Shown here one piece after another: positions 46,121-57,175 of a stretch of 64,000 nucleotides of DNA (within the stretch, counting starts at the first letter, position 1; the number at the start of each line of letters is the position of its first letter). The stretch comes from Choristoneura fumiferana (Eukaryota > Arthropoda > Insecta > Lepidoptera > Tortricidae), in NCBI RefSeq assembly GCF_025370935.1, contig NC_133472.1, positions 18,594,411 to 18,658,410 of the forward strand. Direction: 5' to 3'. Under the pieces are notes generated by a model that worked only from the letters and a program-made list of their open reading frames with translations, made no database searches and was not told the DNA's origin. A program made the position numbers and the translations under genes.

Positions 46121-46374
46121 ATCGTCGCGGCGGTCACGGTCACGGTCGCGGCGGTCGCGGTCGTCGCGCGCGCGTTCCAGCGGGTGCGGCGGGTGCGGAG
46201 GGTGCGGGCGGTAGGGTGCGGCGAAAGGCGGCGCCGGCATCAAGTGAGGCGCGCCGGGCGACATGTGCGAGGGCGGGCCCATGCCTGGCGGTGGGCCCAT
46301 ATTCGGCGGCCCCATCGGCCCGGGGGTCAGCTCTTTGATGTCGCTAGGCGCCCAACCGCTCTGCTCCGGATGAC
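46121..46374 (-). CDS. Fip1: Fip1 exon, Pro/Met-rich then Arg/Asp repeats
   Basis: After acceptor TTTATAG two bases finish a Gly codon, then 84 codons read HPEQSGWAPSDIKELTPG, a run of GPP/GMGPP repeats, HPPHPPHPLERARDD and ending RDRDRRDD at donor GAT|GTAAAC. The proline-rich part followed by alternating Arg-Asp is the expected C-terminal half of Fip1, thought to contact other CPSF parts and U-rich RNA. Confidence 0.88.
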
Positions 46375-46450
46375 CTATAAATGAGCATAACTTCAGAGCA
46401 ATGTTAAAGATTAGAACGTTTCCTGTATCGTGTAGTTTGCCGAAACTGAC

Positions 46451-46571
46451 CCCAGGGTTCGTCATAAGGCGCGTGCGGCGGGAAGTAGTGGTCGGGTGGC
46501 GCGCCGAAGTATTCGGGCGGCGCTGGCTCGCGCGCTGCACGCCCGTACTCTCGACGCTCCGCCGTCATCAC
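46451..46571 (-). CDS. Fip1: Fip1 exon, Tyr/Pro-rich
   Basis: The acceptor GGTCTGATAG and donor TGGG|GTCAGT bound 40 codons plus one base: VMTAERREYGRAAREPAPPE, then YFGAPPDHYFPPHAPYDEPW. The previous exon ends ENTIQ in phase 0, so the joined ENTIQVMTAERREYG is continuous. The protein here becomes low-complexity and rich in Tyr, Pro and Phe, as in the middle of other Fip1 proteins. Confidence 0.88.
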
Positions 46572-47256
46572 CTATCAGACCAATTCACAACAGAGCAATC
46601 GATTCAACATAATTAAAACTAAATAAATTAAAAAAATCAAAAACCCGACTGCCTTAAGTTTTTAGTATTTGGGTCTGATTTTTTAAATTAATGGTTTATT
46701 TCATACTTTTTTGATATTTCTGTAAAAATGGTAATTAAGGGGCTGTTTCACCACCCATTTATTAATCTTATTAGACAGATAAATGGGTTCTATTTGCAGA
46801 AAATTGTTTCACCAATTGGCATTGTTCATATTTGACCAATGTACCCTGATTCGAAAACCATTTCGAGGGATAGGGTTCTTGAAAAATCATGATGCTGCGA
46901 CATTTATTTTATTTATTTATTTTACAGAAATATTCTACCATGTAACTGAGTATGTATAGGATCGGGATGCTGCCGGCATACAGGAGCTTATTTCGTATTT
47001 AATTAACCAATAGTACATAATTCCAGGGGCCAGTTCGAGTTGATTTCAGCCAAATATATTCCTTTCAAATAACTAGGTGCACATGAACCAGAACAACAAT
47101 AATAAAACACCAAGTATATTATCTACTATGCCAAACCAATTAAACGTACACGACATCGCCATACTCTGATTCGACACGTTCTTTATATTACAGTATAATA
47201 GCAACCTGGAGATTATCAGGGTAAGAAAATGGAAGACAAAAAAATAGAAATCTAAC
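46572..47256. other. Fip1 intron, MITE-like fragment
   Basis: GGGGCTGTTTCACCACCCAT (46740) resembles the end of the Tourist-type MITE, but the rest diverges. Otherwise AT-rich with no gene. Confidence 0.4.
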
Positions 47257-47330
47257 CTGTATTGTATTTTCTCTGGCCTGATAATTGTTCGCCATAGGTG
47301 AATGCATTCCCTCGTCATTCCTCGGTGGCC
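47257..47330 (-). CDS. Fip1: Fip1 exon after the array
   Basis: The acceptor ATTTTGCAG and donor CAG|GTTAGA bound 74 bp: two bases finishing a Gly codon and 24 codons reading PPRNDEGMHSPMANNYQARE then NTIQ. The two-base start requires the preceding exon to end with one leftover base, which is exactly what the repeat-borne donor CCCG|GTGAGT supplies. This match is the main evidence that this donor is the genuine exon end. Confidence 0.9.
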
Positions 47331-47463
47331 CTGCAAAATTATTCATTCAAATTTTATTTACTATTTAATATAATACATGGGTAGTTCTCGCAAGTGGTTA
47401 TAAATCATGATTCCAGAAAGCAAAAGCACCGGAGCCGGGGCGGGGCGCCACTAAATTATTAAC

Positions 47464-47493
47464 ATTTTGACGGCCAGCAACGCGACGCTCGCT
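47464..47493 (-). repeat. truncated, diverged thirtieth unit at the array end
   Basis: Just past unit 29 the minus strand reads AGCGAGCG, then TCGCGTTGCTGGCCGTC. These match two separated parts of the 132-bp unit (TGCGAGCG and TCGCATTGCTGGCCGGTC), with about 35 bases between them deleted and a few substitutions. It therefore looks like an old edge copy that was cut short, and lies in what would be intron. Confidence 0.7.
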
Positions 47494-50400
47494 TCGCAGT
47501 AGCCTGCCAAGTGACTCACCGGGCATACGACGCAGGTGCGCGTCAGGCGGCGGCGCGCGCGTCGGCGGACCGGCCAGCAATGCGACGCCCGCCTCCGTCA
47601 CGCGCATGCGGCGCTGCCGCTCGCATCGCAGTAGCCTGCCAAGTGACTCACCGGGCATACGACGCAGGTGCGCGTCAGGCGGCGGCGCGCGCGTCGGCGG
47701 ACCGGCCAGCAATGCGACGCCCGCCTCCGTCACGCGCATGCGGCGCTGCCGCTCGCATCGCAGTAGCCTGCCAAGTGACTCACCGGGCATACGACGCAGG
47801 TGCGCGTCAGGCGGCGGCGCGCGCGTCGGCGGACCGGCCAGCAATGCGACGCCCGCCTCCGTCACGCGCATGCGGCGCTGCCGCTCGCATCGCAGTAGCC
47901 TGCCAAGTGACTCACCGGGCATACGACGCAGGTGCGCGTCAGGCGGCGGCGCGCGCGTCGGCGGACCGGCCAGCAATGCGACGCCCGCCTCCGTCACGCG
48001 CATGCGGCGCTGCCGCTCGCATCGCAGTAGCCTGCCAAGTGACTCACCGGGCATACGACGCAGGTGCGCGTCAGGCGGCGGCGCGCGCGTCGGCGGACCG
48101 GCCAGCAATGCGACGCCCGCCTCCGTCACGCGCATGCGGCGCTGCCGCTCGCATCGCAGTAGCCTGCCAAGTGACTCACCGGGCATACGACGCAGGTGCG
48201 CGTCAGGCGGCGGCGCGCGCGTCGGCGGACCGGCCAGCAATGCGACGCCCGCCTCCGTCACGCGCATGCGGCGCTGCCGCTCGCATCGCAGTAGCCTGCC
48301 AAGTGACTCACCGGGCATACGACGCAGGTGCGCGTCAGGCGGCGGCGCGCGCGTCGGCGGACCGGCCAGCAATGCGACGCCCGCCTCCGTCACGCGCATG
48401 CGGCGCTGCCGCTCGCATCGCAGTAGCCTGCCAAGTGACTCACCGGGCATACGACGCAGGTGCGCGTCAGGCGGCGGCGCGCGCGTCGGCGGACCGGCCA
48501 GCAATGCGACGCCCGCCTCCGTCACGCGCATGCGGCGCTGCCGCTCGCATCGCAGTAGCCTGCCAAGTGACTCACCGGGCATACGACGCAGGTGCGCGTC
48601 AGGCGGCGGCGCGCGCGTCGGCGGACCGGCCAGCAATGCGACGCCCGCCTCCGTCACGCGCATGCGGCGCTGCCGCTCGCATCGCAGTAGCCTGCCAAGT
48701 GACTCACCGGGCATACGACGCAGGTGCGCGTCAGGCGGCGGCGCGCGCGTCGGCGGACCGGCCAGCAATGCGACGCCCGCCTCCGTCACGCGCATGCGGC
48801 GCTGCCGCTCGCATCGCAGTAGCCTGCCAAGTGACTCACCGGGCATACGACGCAGGTGCGCGTCAGGCGGCGGCGCGCGCGTCGGCGGACCGGCCAGCAA
48901 TGCGACGCCCGCCTCCGTCACGCGCATGCGGCGCTGCCGCTCGCATCGCAGTAGCCTGCCAAGTGACTCACCGGGCATACGACGCAGGTGCGCGTCAGGC
49001 GGCGGCGCGCGCGTCGGCGGACCGGCCAGCAATGCGACGCCCGCCTCCGTCACGCGCATGCGGCGCTGCCGCTCGCATCGCAGTAGCCTGCCAAGTGACT
49101 CACCGGGCATACGACGCAGGTGCGCGTCAGGCGGCGGCGCGCGCGTCGGCGGACCGGCCAGCAATGCGACGCCCGCCTCCGTCACGCGCATGCGGCGCTG
49201 CCGCTCGCATCGCAGTAGCCTGCCAAGTGACTCACCGGGCATACGACGCAGGTGCGCGTCAGGCGGCGGCGCGCGCGTCGGCGGACCGGCCAGCAATGCG
49301 ACGCCCGCCTCCGTCACGCGCATGCGGCGCTGCCGCTCGCATCGCAGTAGCCTGCCAAGTGACTCACCGGGCATACGACGCAGGTGCGCGTCAGGCGGCG
49401 GCGCGCGCGTCGGCGGACCGGCCAGCAATGCGACGCCCGCCTCCGTCACGCGCATGCGGCGCTGCCGCTCGCATCGCAGTAGCCTGCCAAGTGACTCACC
49501 GGGCATACGACGCAGGTGCGCGTCAGGCGGCGGCGCGCGCGTCGGCGGACCGGCCAGCAATGCGACGCCCGCCTCCGTCACGCGCATGCGGCGCTGCCGC
49601 TCGCATCGCAGTAGCCTGCCAAGTGACTCACCGGGCATACGACGCAGGTGCGCGTCAGGCGGCGGCGCGCGCGTCGGCGGACCGGCCAGCAATGCGACGC
49701 CCGCCTCCGTCACGCGCATGCGGCGCTGCCGCTCGCATCGCAGTAGCCTGCCAAGTGACTCACCGGGCATACGACGCAGGTGCGCGTCAGGCGGCGGCGC
49801 GCGCGTCGGCGGACCGGCCAGCAATGCGACGCCCGCCTCCGTCACGCGCATGCGGCGCTGCCGCTCGCATCGCAGTAGCCTGCCAAGTGACTCACCGGGC
49901 ATACGACGCAGGTGCGCGTCAGGCGGCGGCGCGCGCGTCGGCGGACCGGCCAGCAATGCGACGCCCGCCTCCGTCACGCGCATGCGGCGCTGCCGCTCGC
50001 ATCGCAGTAGCCTGCCAAGTGACTCACCGGGCATACGACGCAGGTGCGCGTCAGGCGGCGGCGCGCGCGTCGGCGGACCGGCCAGCAATGCGACGCCCGC
50101 CTCCGTCACGCGCATGCGGCGCTGCCGCTCGCATCGCAGTAGCCTGCCAAGTGACTCACCGGGCATACGACGCAGGTGCGCGTCAGGCGGCGGCGCGCGC
50201 GTCGGCGGACCGGCCAGCAATGCGACGCCCGCCTCCGTCACGCGCATGCGGCGCTGCCGCTCGCATCGCAGTAGCCTGCCAAGTGACTCACCGGGCATAC
50301 GACGCAGGTGCGCGTCAGGCGGCGGCGCGCGCGTCGGCGGACCGGCCAGCAATGCGACGCCCGCCTCCGTCACGCGCATGCGGCGCTGCCGCTCGCATCG

Positions 50401-51321
50401 CAGTAGCCTGCCAAGTGACTCACCGGGCATACGACGCAGGTGCGCGTCAGGCGGCGGCGCGCGCGTCGGCGGACCGGCCAGCAATGCGACGCCCGCCTCC
50501 GTCACGCGCATGCGGCGCTGCCGCTCGCATCGCAGTAGCCTGCCAAGTGACTCACCGGGCATACGACGCAGGTGCGCGTCAGGCGGCGGCGCGCGCGTCG
50601 GCGGACCGGCCAGCAATGCGACGCCCGCCTCCGTCACGCGCATGCGGCGCTGCCGCTCGCATCGCAGTAGCCTGCCAAGTGACTCACCGGGCATACGACG
50701 CAGGTGCGCGTCAGGCGGCGGCGCGCGCGTCGGCGGACCGGCCAGCAATGCGACGCCCGCCTCCGTCACGCGCATGCGGCGCTGCCGCTCGCATCGCAGT
50801 AGCCTGCCAAGTGACTCACCGGGCATACGACGCAGGTGCGCGTCAGGCGGCGGCGCGCGCGTCGGCGGACCGGCCAGCAATGCGACGCCCGCCTCCGTCA
50901 CGCGCATGCGGCGCTGCCGCTCGCATCGCAGTAGCCTGCCAAGTGACTCACCGGGCATACGACGCAGGTGCGCGTCAGGCGGCGGCGCGCGCGTCGGCGG
51001 ACCGGCCAGCAATGCGACGCCCGCCTCCGTCACGCGCATGCGGCGCTGCCGCTCGCATCGCAGTAGCCTGCCAAGTGACTCACCGGGCATACGACGCAGG
51101 TGCGCGTCAGGCGGCGGCGCGCGCGTCGGCGGACCGGCCAGCAATGCGACGCCCGCCTCCGTCACGCGCATGCGGCGCTGCCGCTCGCATCGCAGTAGCC
51201 TGCCAAGTGACTCACCGGGCATACGACGCAGGTGCGCGTCAGGCGGCGGCGCGCGCGTCGGCGGACCGGCCAGCAATGCGCCGCCCGCCTCCGTCACGCG
51301 CATGCGGCGCTGCCGCTCGCA
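47494..51321 (-). repeat. 29-copy 132-bp tandem array copying part of a Fip1 exon plus its splice donor
   Basis: Exactly 29 head-to-tail units of 132 bp (44 codons) run from 51321 down to 47494. On the Fip1 strand each unit reads CERQRRMRVTEAGVALLAGP, then PTRAPPPDAHLRRMPGESLG and RLLR, without a stop. About 98 of 132 bases are G or C by hand count. By eye the 28 distal units are identical; unit 1 differs by one base, giving EAGGALL instead of EAGVALL. Every unit contains CCCGGTGAGTCA, a consensus 5' splice site with perfect GTGAGT. Two plus-strand frames are also open across the array, a by-product of the periodicity. Unit number in real chromosomes may differ from the assembly, as long perfect repeats are easily mis-sized. 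Confidence 0.97.
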
Positions 51322-51365
51322 GTATGCTGACCACGTCACCTCGTTAAAGCCGTAGTTGAAGTAAT
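51216..51365 (-). CDS. Fip1: Fip1 motif exon (shortest form, ending in repeat unit 1)
   Basis: The acceptor is TTGTTTGGTTCAG, giving Asp from G|AT and then YFNYGFNEVTWSAYCERQRR, the core of the Fip1 motif. If the first available donor (CCCG|GTGAGTCA) is used the exon is 150 bp and its end, HLRRMP plus G, joins the next exon as PGPPRNDEG. From the Cys of YCERQRRMR onward the exon is the first unit of a 29-copy tandem array; the same donor recurs every 132 bp down to 47520. Use of donor n would lengthen the exon by 44 codons times n-1 with no change of phase. An ORF stays open across the whole array, so all forms are possible on paper; which is used is unknown. Confidence 0.85.
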
Positions 51366-52415
51366 CTGAACCAAACAACACTTCGCTCATTTCTGACAAT
51401 AACTTTGGCACTATTATCAACAGCAACCAGAGATCTACTTATGAGTGGCAATTTGAGTTAAAATTTTAACGAAAACCCGAATAAAAAAACACGTTACACT
51501 CGTAGTTTCGTCCTGTCCGACCTTCTGTTCCGTATATCAGGGGCAAATTACTCAAAAAGTACAAAATGAATATTTACGAAATTACTTTCCTTGTAGTCGT
51601 AATAAAAATCAGAGTATTTAACTCGGGAAAAACACCAATAGCATACTCGAAATATTGGCACCATGGATATGCTCGGGTGCCAAGTTTTGTGTGATATTGG
51701 TTCTTTTTCTCCTTAATAGTTATGAAATACATAATAAAAAAATAAGCATAAAAAGTTGGGGCATCTGTGAGTTTTAGTTTTACTTATATATAAAACTGTT
51801 CGTAAATTATTTAGTACAGCGTCTTCTTTCGGTCACTACTAGATTTTTATGTAAAAAAAAAATATTTTTTATTAATCGAATAATCCACTTTATACCGTAC
51901 TATATAGTGTACCCGCGGTTTCGGACGCGTAAACTATTCGACCACAGATCCCGCCGATACCGTTCCGTTAATCGCTACCTTTTGCTTTCTTTGTGTGAGG
52001 TTGAATGTGACACTGAGATGACAGTTAGCATCTTATTCGCATAATATTTAGATGATCGCTGCAAATGTCATGTGTAAATAATGTATATTAGTCATAAAAC
52101 GTGTAAAATAAAGCTTTATAAACATTTTATAAATTCTATTTGATAAAAAAATTATCAACTAATTTTTAGCGAATCTACTCCATTCGTTCCATGATTCGTC
52201 CAACATCACTTTGACGTTGACAAAGTGTCCATATTGGTAAGAATGGCTACTTTAGTAAAAAGTATTCCACATTTTGATAATTATTTTTACAAATTTGATA
52301 TTAAACGCTCGTGAAATGGAGTCGTTTTTTGCATAAAATATTTATCTTAAATACAGGTTGTAAACAAGTGATATTGGCATCTGCCTGAATACAGCTGCAA
52401 ATTTCAATAACTTCA
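51366..52415. other. Fip1 intron, no feature recognised
   Basis: AT-rich sequence without a supported ORF or repeat family. Confidence 0.4.
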
Positions 52416-52423
52416 GCGGGAAG

Positions 52424-53152
52424 CTACGAATAAATATTCTCTGGAAACGTAACTAAGCCCGAAAAATCATTCCGCAGAATGTCTACCGCGACGGGTGGGG
52501 TTTAAAATATCTACCGCGCGTCGCACCAGTTCGGCCGTAAAACTTGAGCCGTGCAGTCGCTCCGTGGAAAATTTCGATCAAGTTTGTAATTGTGTTTGTG
52601 CTCGAATCAATTTAAAAAATATGCCGTCGTGTTGTGTGTTGTGGTGTAGAAGCCACACAGGACTCACCTTTCATATATAAGTAAATAAATATTTAAAACA
52701 CCATAATTGGCGACTCTGGAAAGTGTTATGCAACATGTAACTAAGATTATTTTTTCCATGGATTGTAATAACTCTCACGTGATTTGCTCAAATATTTTTT
52801 TTTTTTCTAGTATAAAGGATGATATTATGCATTTAGTATTACAATAGTGTTTAATGCAACTGTATCATGATAAGGGCCATTGAGATACGAGTGCAAGTTT
52901 ATAACATGCGGCGAAGCCGAATATCATAATAGATACGAGTGTCTCCAATGGCTGATTATGAATAGTTGCATACATTACTTTTTCTCCACCGCGAGCTCCG
53001 CCATACAAATTTCAATTTTCGTCTCGCCTCGCCTCGCCGGTGGAAAATCACCATAAGACAAGGTAATCAGGCCACAGCATACAGCCACAAACAAAAAGTT
53101 ACTACTGTGTTCATTGCTAGCAGTTACGCTTCCAGAGAATATTTATTCGTAG
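52424..53152 (+). mobile_element. P-like non-autonomous transposon with THAP start
   Basis: Inverted ends CTACGAATAAATATTCTCTG (31 bp, one mismatch seen) are flanked by the perfect 8-bp repeat GCGGGAAG (52416-52423, 53153-53160). Inside, ATG at 52621 reads MPSCCVLWCRSHTGLTFHI then stop, which matches the start of a THAP zinc finger (C-x4-C, TFH). THAP domains sit at the N terminus of P-type transposases and P elements make 8-bp duplications, so both signs agree. The 729-bp length leaves no room for a transposase. Confidence 0.65.
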
Positions 53153-53160
53153 GCGGGAAG

Positions 53161-54133
53161 TCAACGCGAGCGTAATTTTGGCACACATCCGTCGTCGGCA
53201 AGCCTCGCAGGCAACTGACGGCAGAGTATCGATGAGATAGCATCAATTACTTCCGCGCGCTAAAAAAAGAGACGAAAGTGCTACTATGCCGTTAGAACAG
53301 CAAGGCATAAGTGCCGTGACTCCCGAAAATATAAAATAATTTATATAAAATAAATTACGCCAACAGGACTTTGCTTACAATATCATAAAATAAACTGCAA
53401 AATTTTCTAATGCCTGCCTAGTCTTAAAAATGTCTCGAACCTACGAATAAATAATAAGTCAGAAAGCGTAACGGCGTTATAAAAATTGAAACTGTGCCCT
53501 AAGAGTCTCGAACAGTGTCACTGTTTTTTTTAATGTTTCGACTTCAAGCACAATGGAACTTAAAAACTGGTAACAAAAGAAAATGGATGAATTAACTTAA
53601 AAGCGTTCAATAGTAGCACTTTAAACCGTAATTTAGTGATACAAAGCTTTGTAGCGTCCAGATAAACCATTACCCCGCTGGCCGCGGTCGGTTCCACGTT
53701 GGCAATACTGTAAACATCTGCACACCGGCGCGTGGAACTGCGCGGCGTATTCGAGTTCATTTGAATTGCCCAGAAGGCCAGTCGAGAAGCGGAGCGACAT
53801 TCCTTCCGGCGACGCGGTCCTGAACAGAGCTATTTCCATCACGTGTATCAAACTCATAACCTTCCGTTTTCCTAGTCTCCTATTTCATTGTAAATACTTT
53901 CCCTTTTGATATTATTTTATTATACGTTCGTGTGCCTCTAAATTCCTTTTTATTTGACCATCGAAGCCTCAGGAGGCGCACCTACAGCTTCATATATATT
54001 TTTTAAATTACATTATTATTTCTAATAATTATGATATTTAGGACTATATTTTCGTCTGATAGGTAAAGGACTAATGCTCTCAACTCTCAGACATTGTCAC
54101 TATATTCAGTCATTTTTATATTGAGTAAGATTA
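53161..54133. other. Fip1 intron, no feature recognised
   Basis: No conserved ORF. A GC-richer patch at 53680-53830 has overlapping short minus-strand ORFs without motifs. Confidence 0.35.
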
Positions 54134-54135
54134 TA

Positions 54136-56719
54136 CAGGGTGTCCCAGAAGTACCACGTCACAGTGACACCAGAGGTAGGCCAGCTCAAGAGGAACCTAA
54201 CCAACCTAACATGACCCCAGTAAAAGTTGCACGGTTTTCGAGTTATTACCGAAATAAAGATTTTTGGGGATACTCCTCTTTATCTTGACATTTTTAGTAC
54301 CAGCATCGACTTGGAAAGCTTTTAATAACAGTTTTTTTGTGTATCGAATCGTGAATAGTTACTTCAGAAGTGTAGTGTGTTATTTTGTCAGTAACTACCG
54401 TAAAAAGCTGAAAAAAAAATAATTAATCTTGATTTAAGTTGTCTCAAAAACATGAATTTCAATTTTAACCGTCTGCCATGAAAAAAATTTACTAGAAACG
54501 AAACAAACAAATAACGCCAATAAATTAGACATGTTATGCAGATTTAGAAATGGTATGACACATGTATCTTACTCCAAGAACATTAGACATTATTATCACT
54601 TTAGCGAAGCCATATCGAACCAACTTAAAACTGGAACTCCGAAAGCAGTCCCTGCTAAGTGGTACAAAAATGCTGTGTATAGCGATAGCTCATCTATTAT
54701 CTGATACAATTATTTTGCCAAATGCACGAAGGTTAAATATTAATATTTGTCTCTCTTTTCAAAGCTAGGACCGGATCCTAAAGAACCGGATATAACCTAA
54801 CCAAAAAAAAGTTGGAAAATCCCTAACTTTGTCACTTCAAAGTTCAATATTTCAAAAGCGGCTGAAACGATTTTGATAGAATATGTCTTAGAACCATCGC
54901 TAGAAAACCTGCTTTCAAATAATAAAAAAACGCATTCAAATCGGTTTACGCGTTTAAGAGCTACGGTACCACAGACAGACAGACAGACATAGCGGTCAAA
55001 CTTATTACACCCTTCTTTATGCGTGGGTGGTTAAAAACAGGTTTATCTTTCATTCATTTATTGGAATAAATTTAGTTCACAATAAATGTTCAAATTGTCT
55101 CCCATGGACTCTGATGCACAAAAAACATCGTTTAATAAAATTTCGGCTCAATTTTCGTAAACTGACTTCCGATATGGTACGGGCCGCGTCGAATACTCGT
55201 TGCCGCAATTCTTCTTCAGAGCGTATTGGTTTCGCGTAAACTTTGTCTTTTAAACATCCCCAATAAAAAAAATCTAGTGGGTTTAGATCCGGGGAACGCG
55301 GTGGCCATAAAATTGGTCCCAATCGACCAATCCATCTCTCAGGGAATGTTTCGCTGAGGTGCTCACGGACTAGCCGAGCGTAATGTGCCGAGAAACCATC
55401 TTGTTGGTACCACATGGTTCGTGTCAGTGCCAACGGTACATCTTCTAATAAACAGGCAGGTCGTTTTGCAAAAACTGTAAATAGTTTCTACCATTCAGAA
55501 TAGGAGGCAACTCGACCGGTCCCACAATTTGTCCATTAAGAATTCCAGTCCACAAATTAATTTTGAATTGGTATTGGGACCGATCTTCTCGTTCTTCATG
55601 TGTCTGTGTTGGTTTTCTGTCTGCCAGCTATGGACGTTGTGTAAATTGAAATATCCATCCCTTTTGCAAGCCGATTCTTCAGTCCACAATATATCATTGA
55701 AATAAATCGGGTTTTAGAATATTTTTAATAGGCTTACTTTTGGCCTCAATCTCGCCTGATGGAAGGCGAAGATGAGGCCTAAGATGGTACACGTTTGTCT
55801 AGAAGGTGTCTGTTCACTTTGACCTTAAAGATGTCCAGATTATAGCGTTAACCAAATAATATTATCTAACGTTTTAAACTTTCGTGATTTTCATTCATAT
55901 TCATAATACCACCAACGGGACTTATCACGTTAACACACACGAGTAATATTTACCTCGACGTTTCGGCAACATTACAGTGGCCGTGGTCACGAGTAGACTG
56001 AAGTGTGGGGTGTCAAGTCTGCTAGCAGCGCGAGTCCTTCGAACTACCCTGTATTTTTGCAGTGTGGAGAAGGAGGAACTGAATGAACACACATTTCTAG
56101 TATAAACGTAGCTATCATAAGGTCGCGGGTGAGCAAAGTAGGTAATTTTTCAGTTCATTAATATGAACCTCGGCAAAGTAACGCCTGATTCAATAAATTA
56201 GTAGGTAATGTAACATGTTTTTACTTAACAGTGACGGCTTGCGGCATCAGCAAAGTGATAAGAATGCCTAATGTTATTTAAGTAAGATACATGTGTCATA
56301 CCATTTCTGAATCTGCATAACATGTCTAATTTATTTGCGTTATTTGTTTGTTTCGTTTCTAGTATTTTTTTTCCATGGCAGATGGTTAAAGTTGAAATTC
56401 TTATTTTTGAGACAACTTAAATCAAGATTAATAAAGTTTTTTTCAGCATTTTACGGTAGTTACTGACAAAATAACACACTGCACTTCTGAAGTAACTATT
56501 CACAATTCGATACACATAAAAAACTGTTATCAAGAGCTTTCCAAGTCGATGCTGGTACTAAAAATGTCAAGACAAAGGGGAGTATCCCCAAATATCTTTA
56601 TTTCGGTAATAACTCGAAAACCGTGCAACTTTTACTGGGGTCATGTTAGGTTGGTTAGGTTCCTCTTGAGCTGGCCTACCTCTGGTGTCACTGTGACGTG
56701 GTACTTCTGGGACACCCTG
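54136..56719 (-). mobile_element. 2.58-kb Tc1/mariner-type transposon with long inverted ends
   Basis: Ends CAGGGTGTCCCAGAAGTACC are flanked by TA (54134-54135, 56720-56721) and the inverted similarity extends about 450 bp. The middle encodes a decayed transposase on the minus strand, and 55890-56180 holds a block like a Penelope terminus (CGTTTCGGCAACATTACAGT) also present in the deleted relative at 23240. Confidence 0.85.
55077..55705 (-). pseudogene. Tc1/mariner-superfamily transposase, partial
   Basis: ILWTEESACKRDGYFNLHNV (first catalytic region, with Glu where Asp is usual), then after a break TMWYQQDGFSAHYARLVREH and WPPRSPDLNPLDFFYWG (second and third acidic sites), LKDKVYAKPIRSEEELRQRV. 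The style matches a large insect family of IS630-type transposases. The helix-turn-helix N terminus is missing and the frame is broken near 55440-55490. Confidence 0.8.
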
Positions 56720-56988
56720 TATACATGCTGCATGCTGTAAGAAATTTAGATTTAAGGTGTACATTTTGCATGCTGGGATTCAGCTAAATGTGTCCTGGAA
56801 ATCATAGTACAAGAACTTCTGTTAACCATATTTAACGCAAATAAATAAATGCATGAATGACTTTATTTTGATTAGTAATTAAGTGCTTTATCATAATCTG
56901 GTTCATGACGCCTCGCCGTAAAAATATAATTTTGCTTCATTGTGATAGTAAAACGGCTGAATGAGGCAGCTTAGCCTTGCGGTCTCAC

Positions 56989-57175
56989 CTGAAATGTCAG
57001 CTCCAGGTTTGTTCCATGGTTTATCCTCAATGGTGTCGATGTTGAATTCTAGCGCTGGCACGCCGTTGATGCTGCCGGGTCCGTCCAGGTCCTCGAGCGT
57101 TACCTTCCCCGGCGCGGGCGCGGCGCCGGCGCGCGGCTTCTCGCCCGCGCCCGCTGCCACCAGGCCCACGCCGCG
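56989..57175 (-). CDS. Fip1: Fip1 exon leading into the Fip1 motif
   Basis: The acceptor TTCGTTGCAG and donor CAG|GTGAGA bound 62 codons plus one base. It reads RGVGLVAAGAGEKPRAGAAP, then KVTLEDLDGPGSINGVPALE and FNIDTIEDKPWNKPGADIS. The KPW-x-KPGADIS stretch is the first half of the conserved Fip1 motif; the last G pairs with AT of the next exon to give Asp of DYFNYGFNE. It is GC-rich and Ala/Pro-rich in its first third, which is variable in the family. Confidence 0.95.

Noticed and set aside
46042..46616. Plus-strand Arg/Gly-rich ORFs opposite Fip1
   Set aside because: They are the antisense of Fip1's proline- and arginine-rich exons.
47494..51321. CRISPR array
   Set aside because: Units are contiguous and identical with no variable spacers, and the setting is an animal gene.
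47511..51355. Two plus-strand ORFs of 1,278 and 1,249 codons
   Set aside because: They are shadows of the 132-bp array: any stop-free frame of a unit divisible by three stays open for all copies. They have no start context, flanking exons or family motif, whereas the minus frame continues the Fip1 motif.
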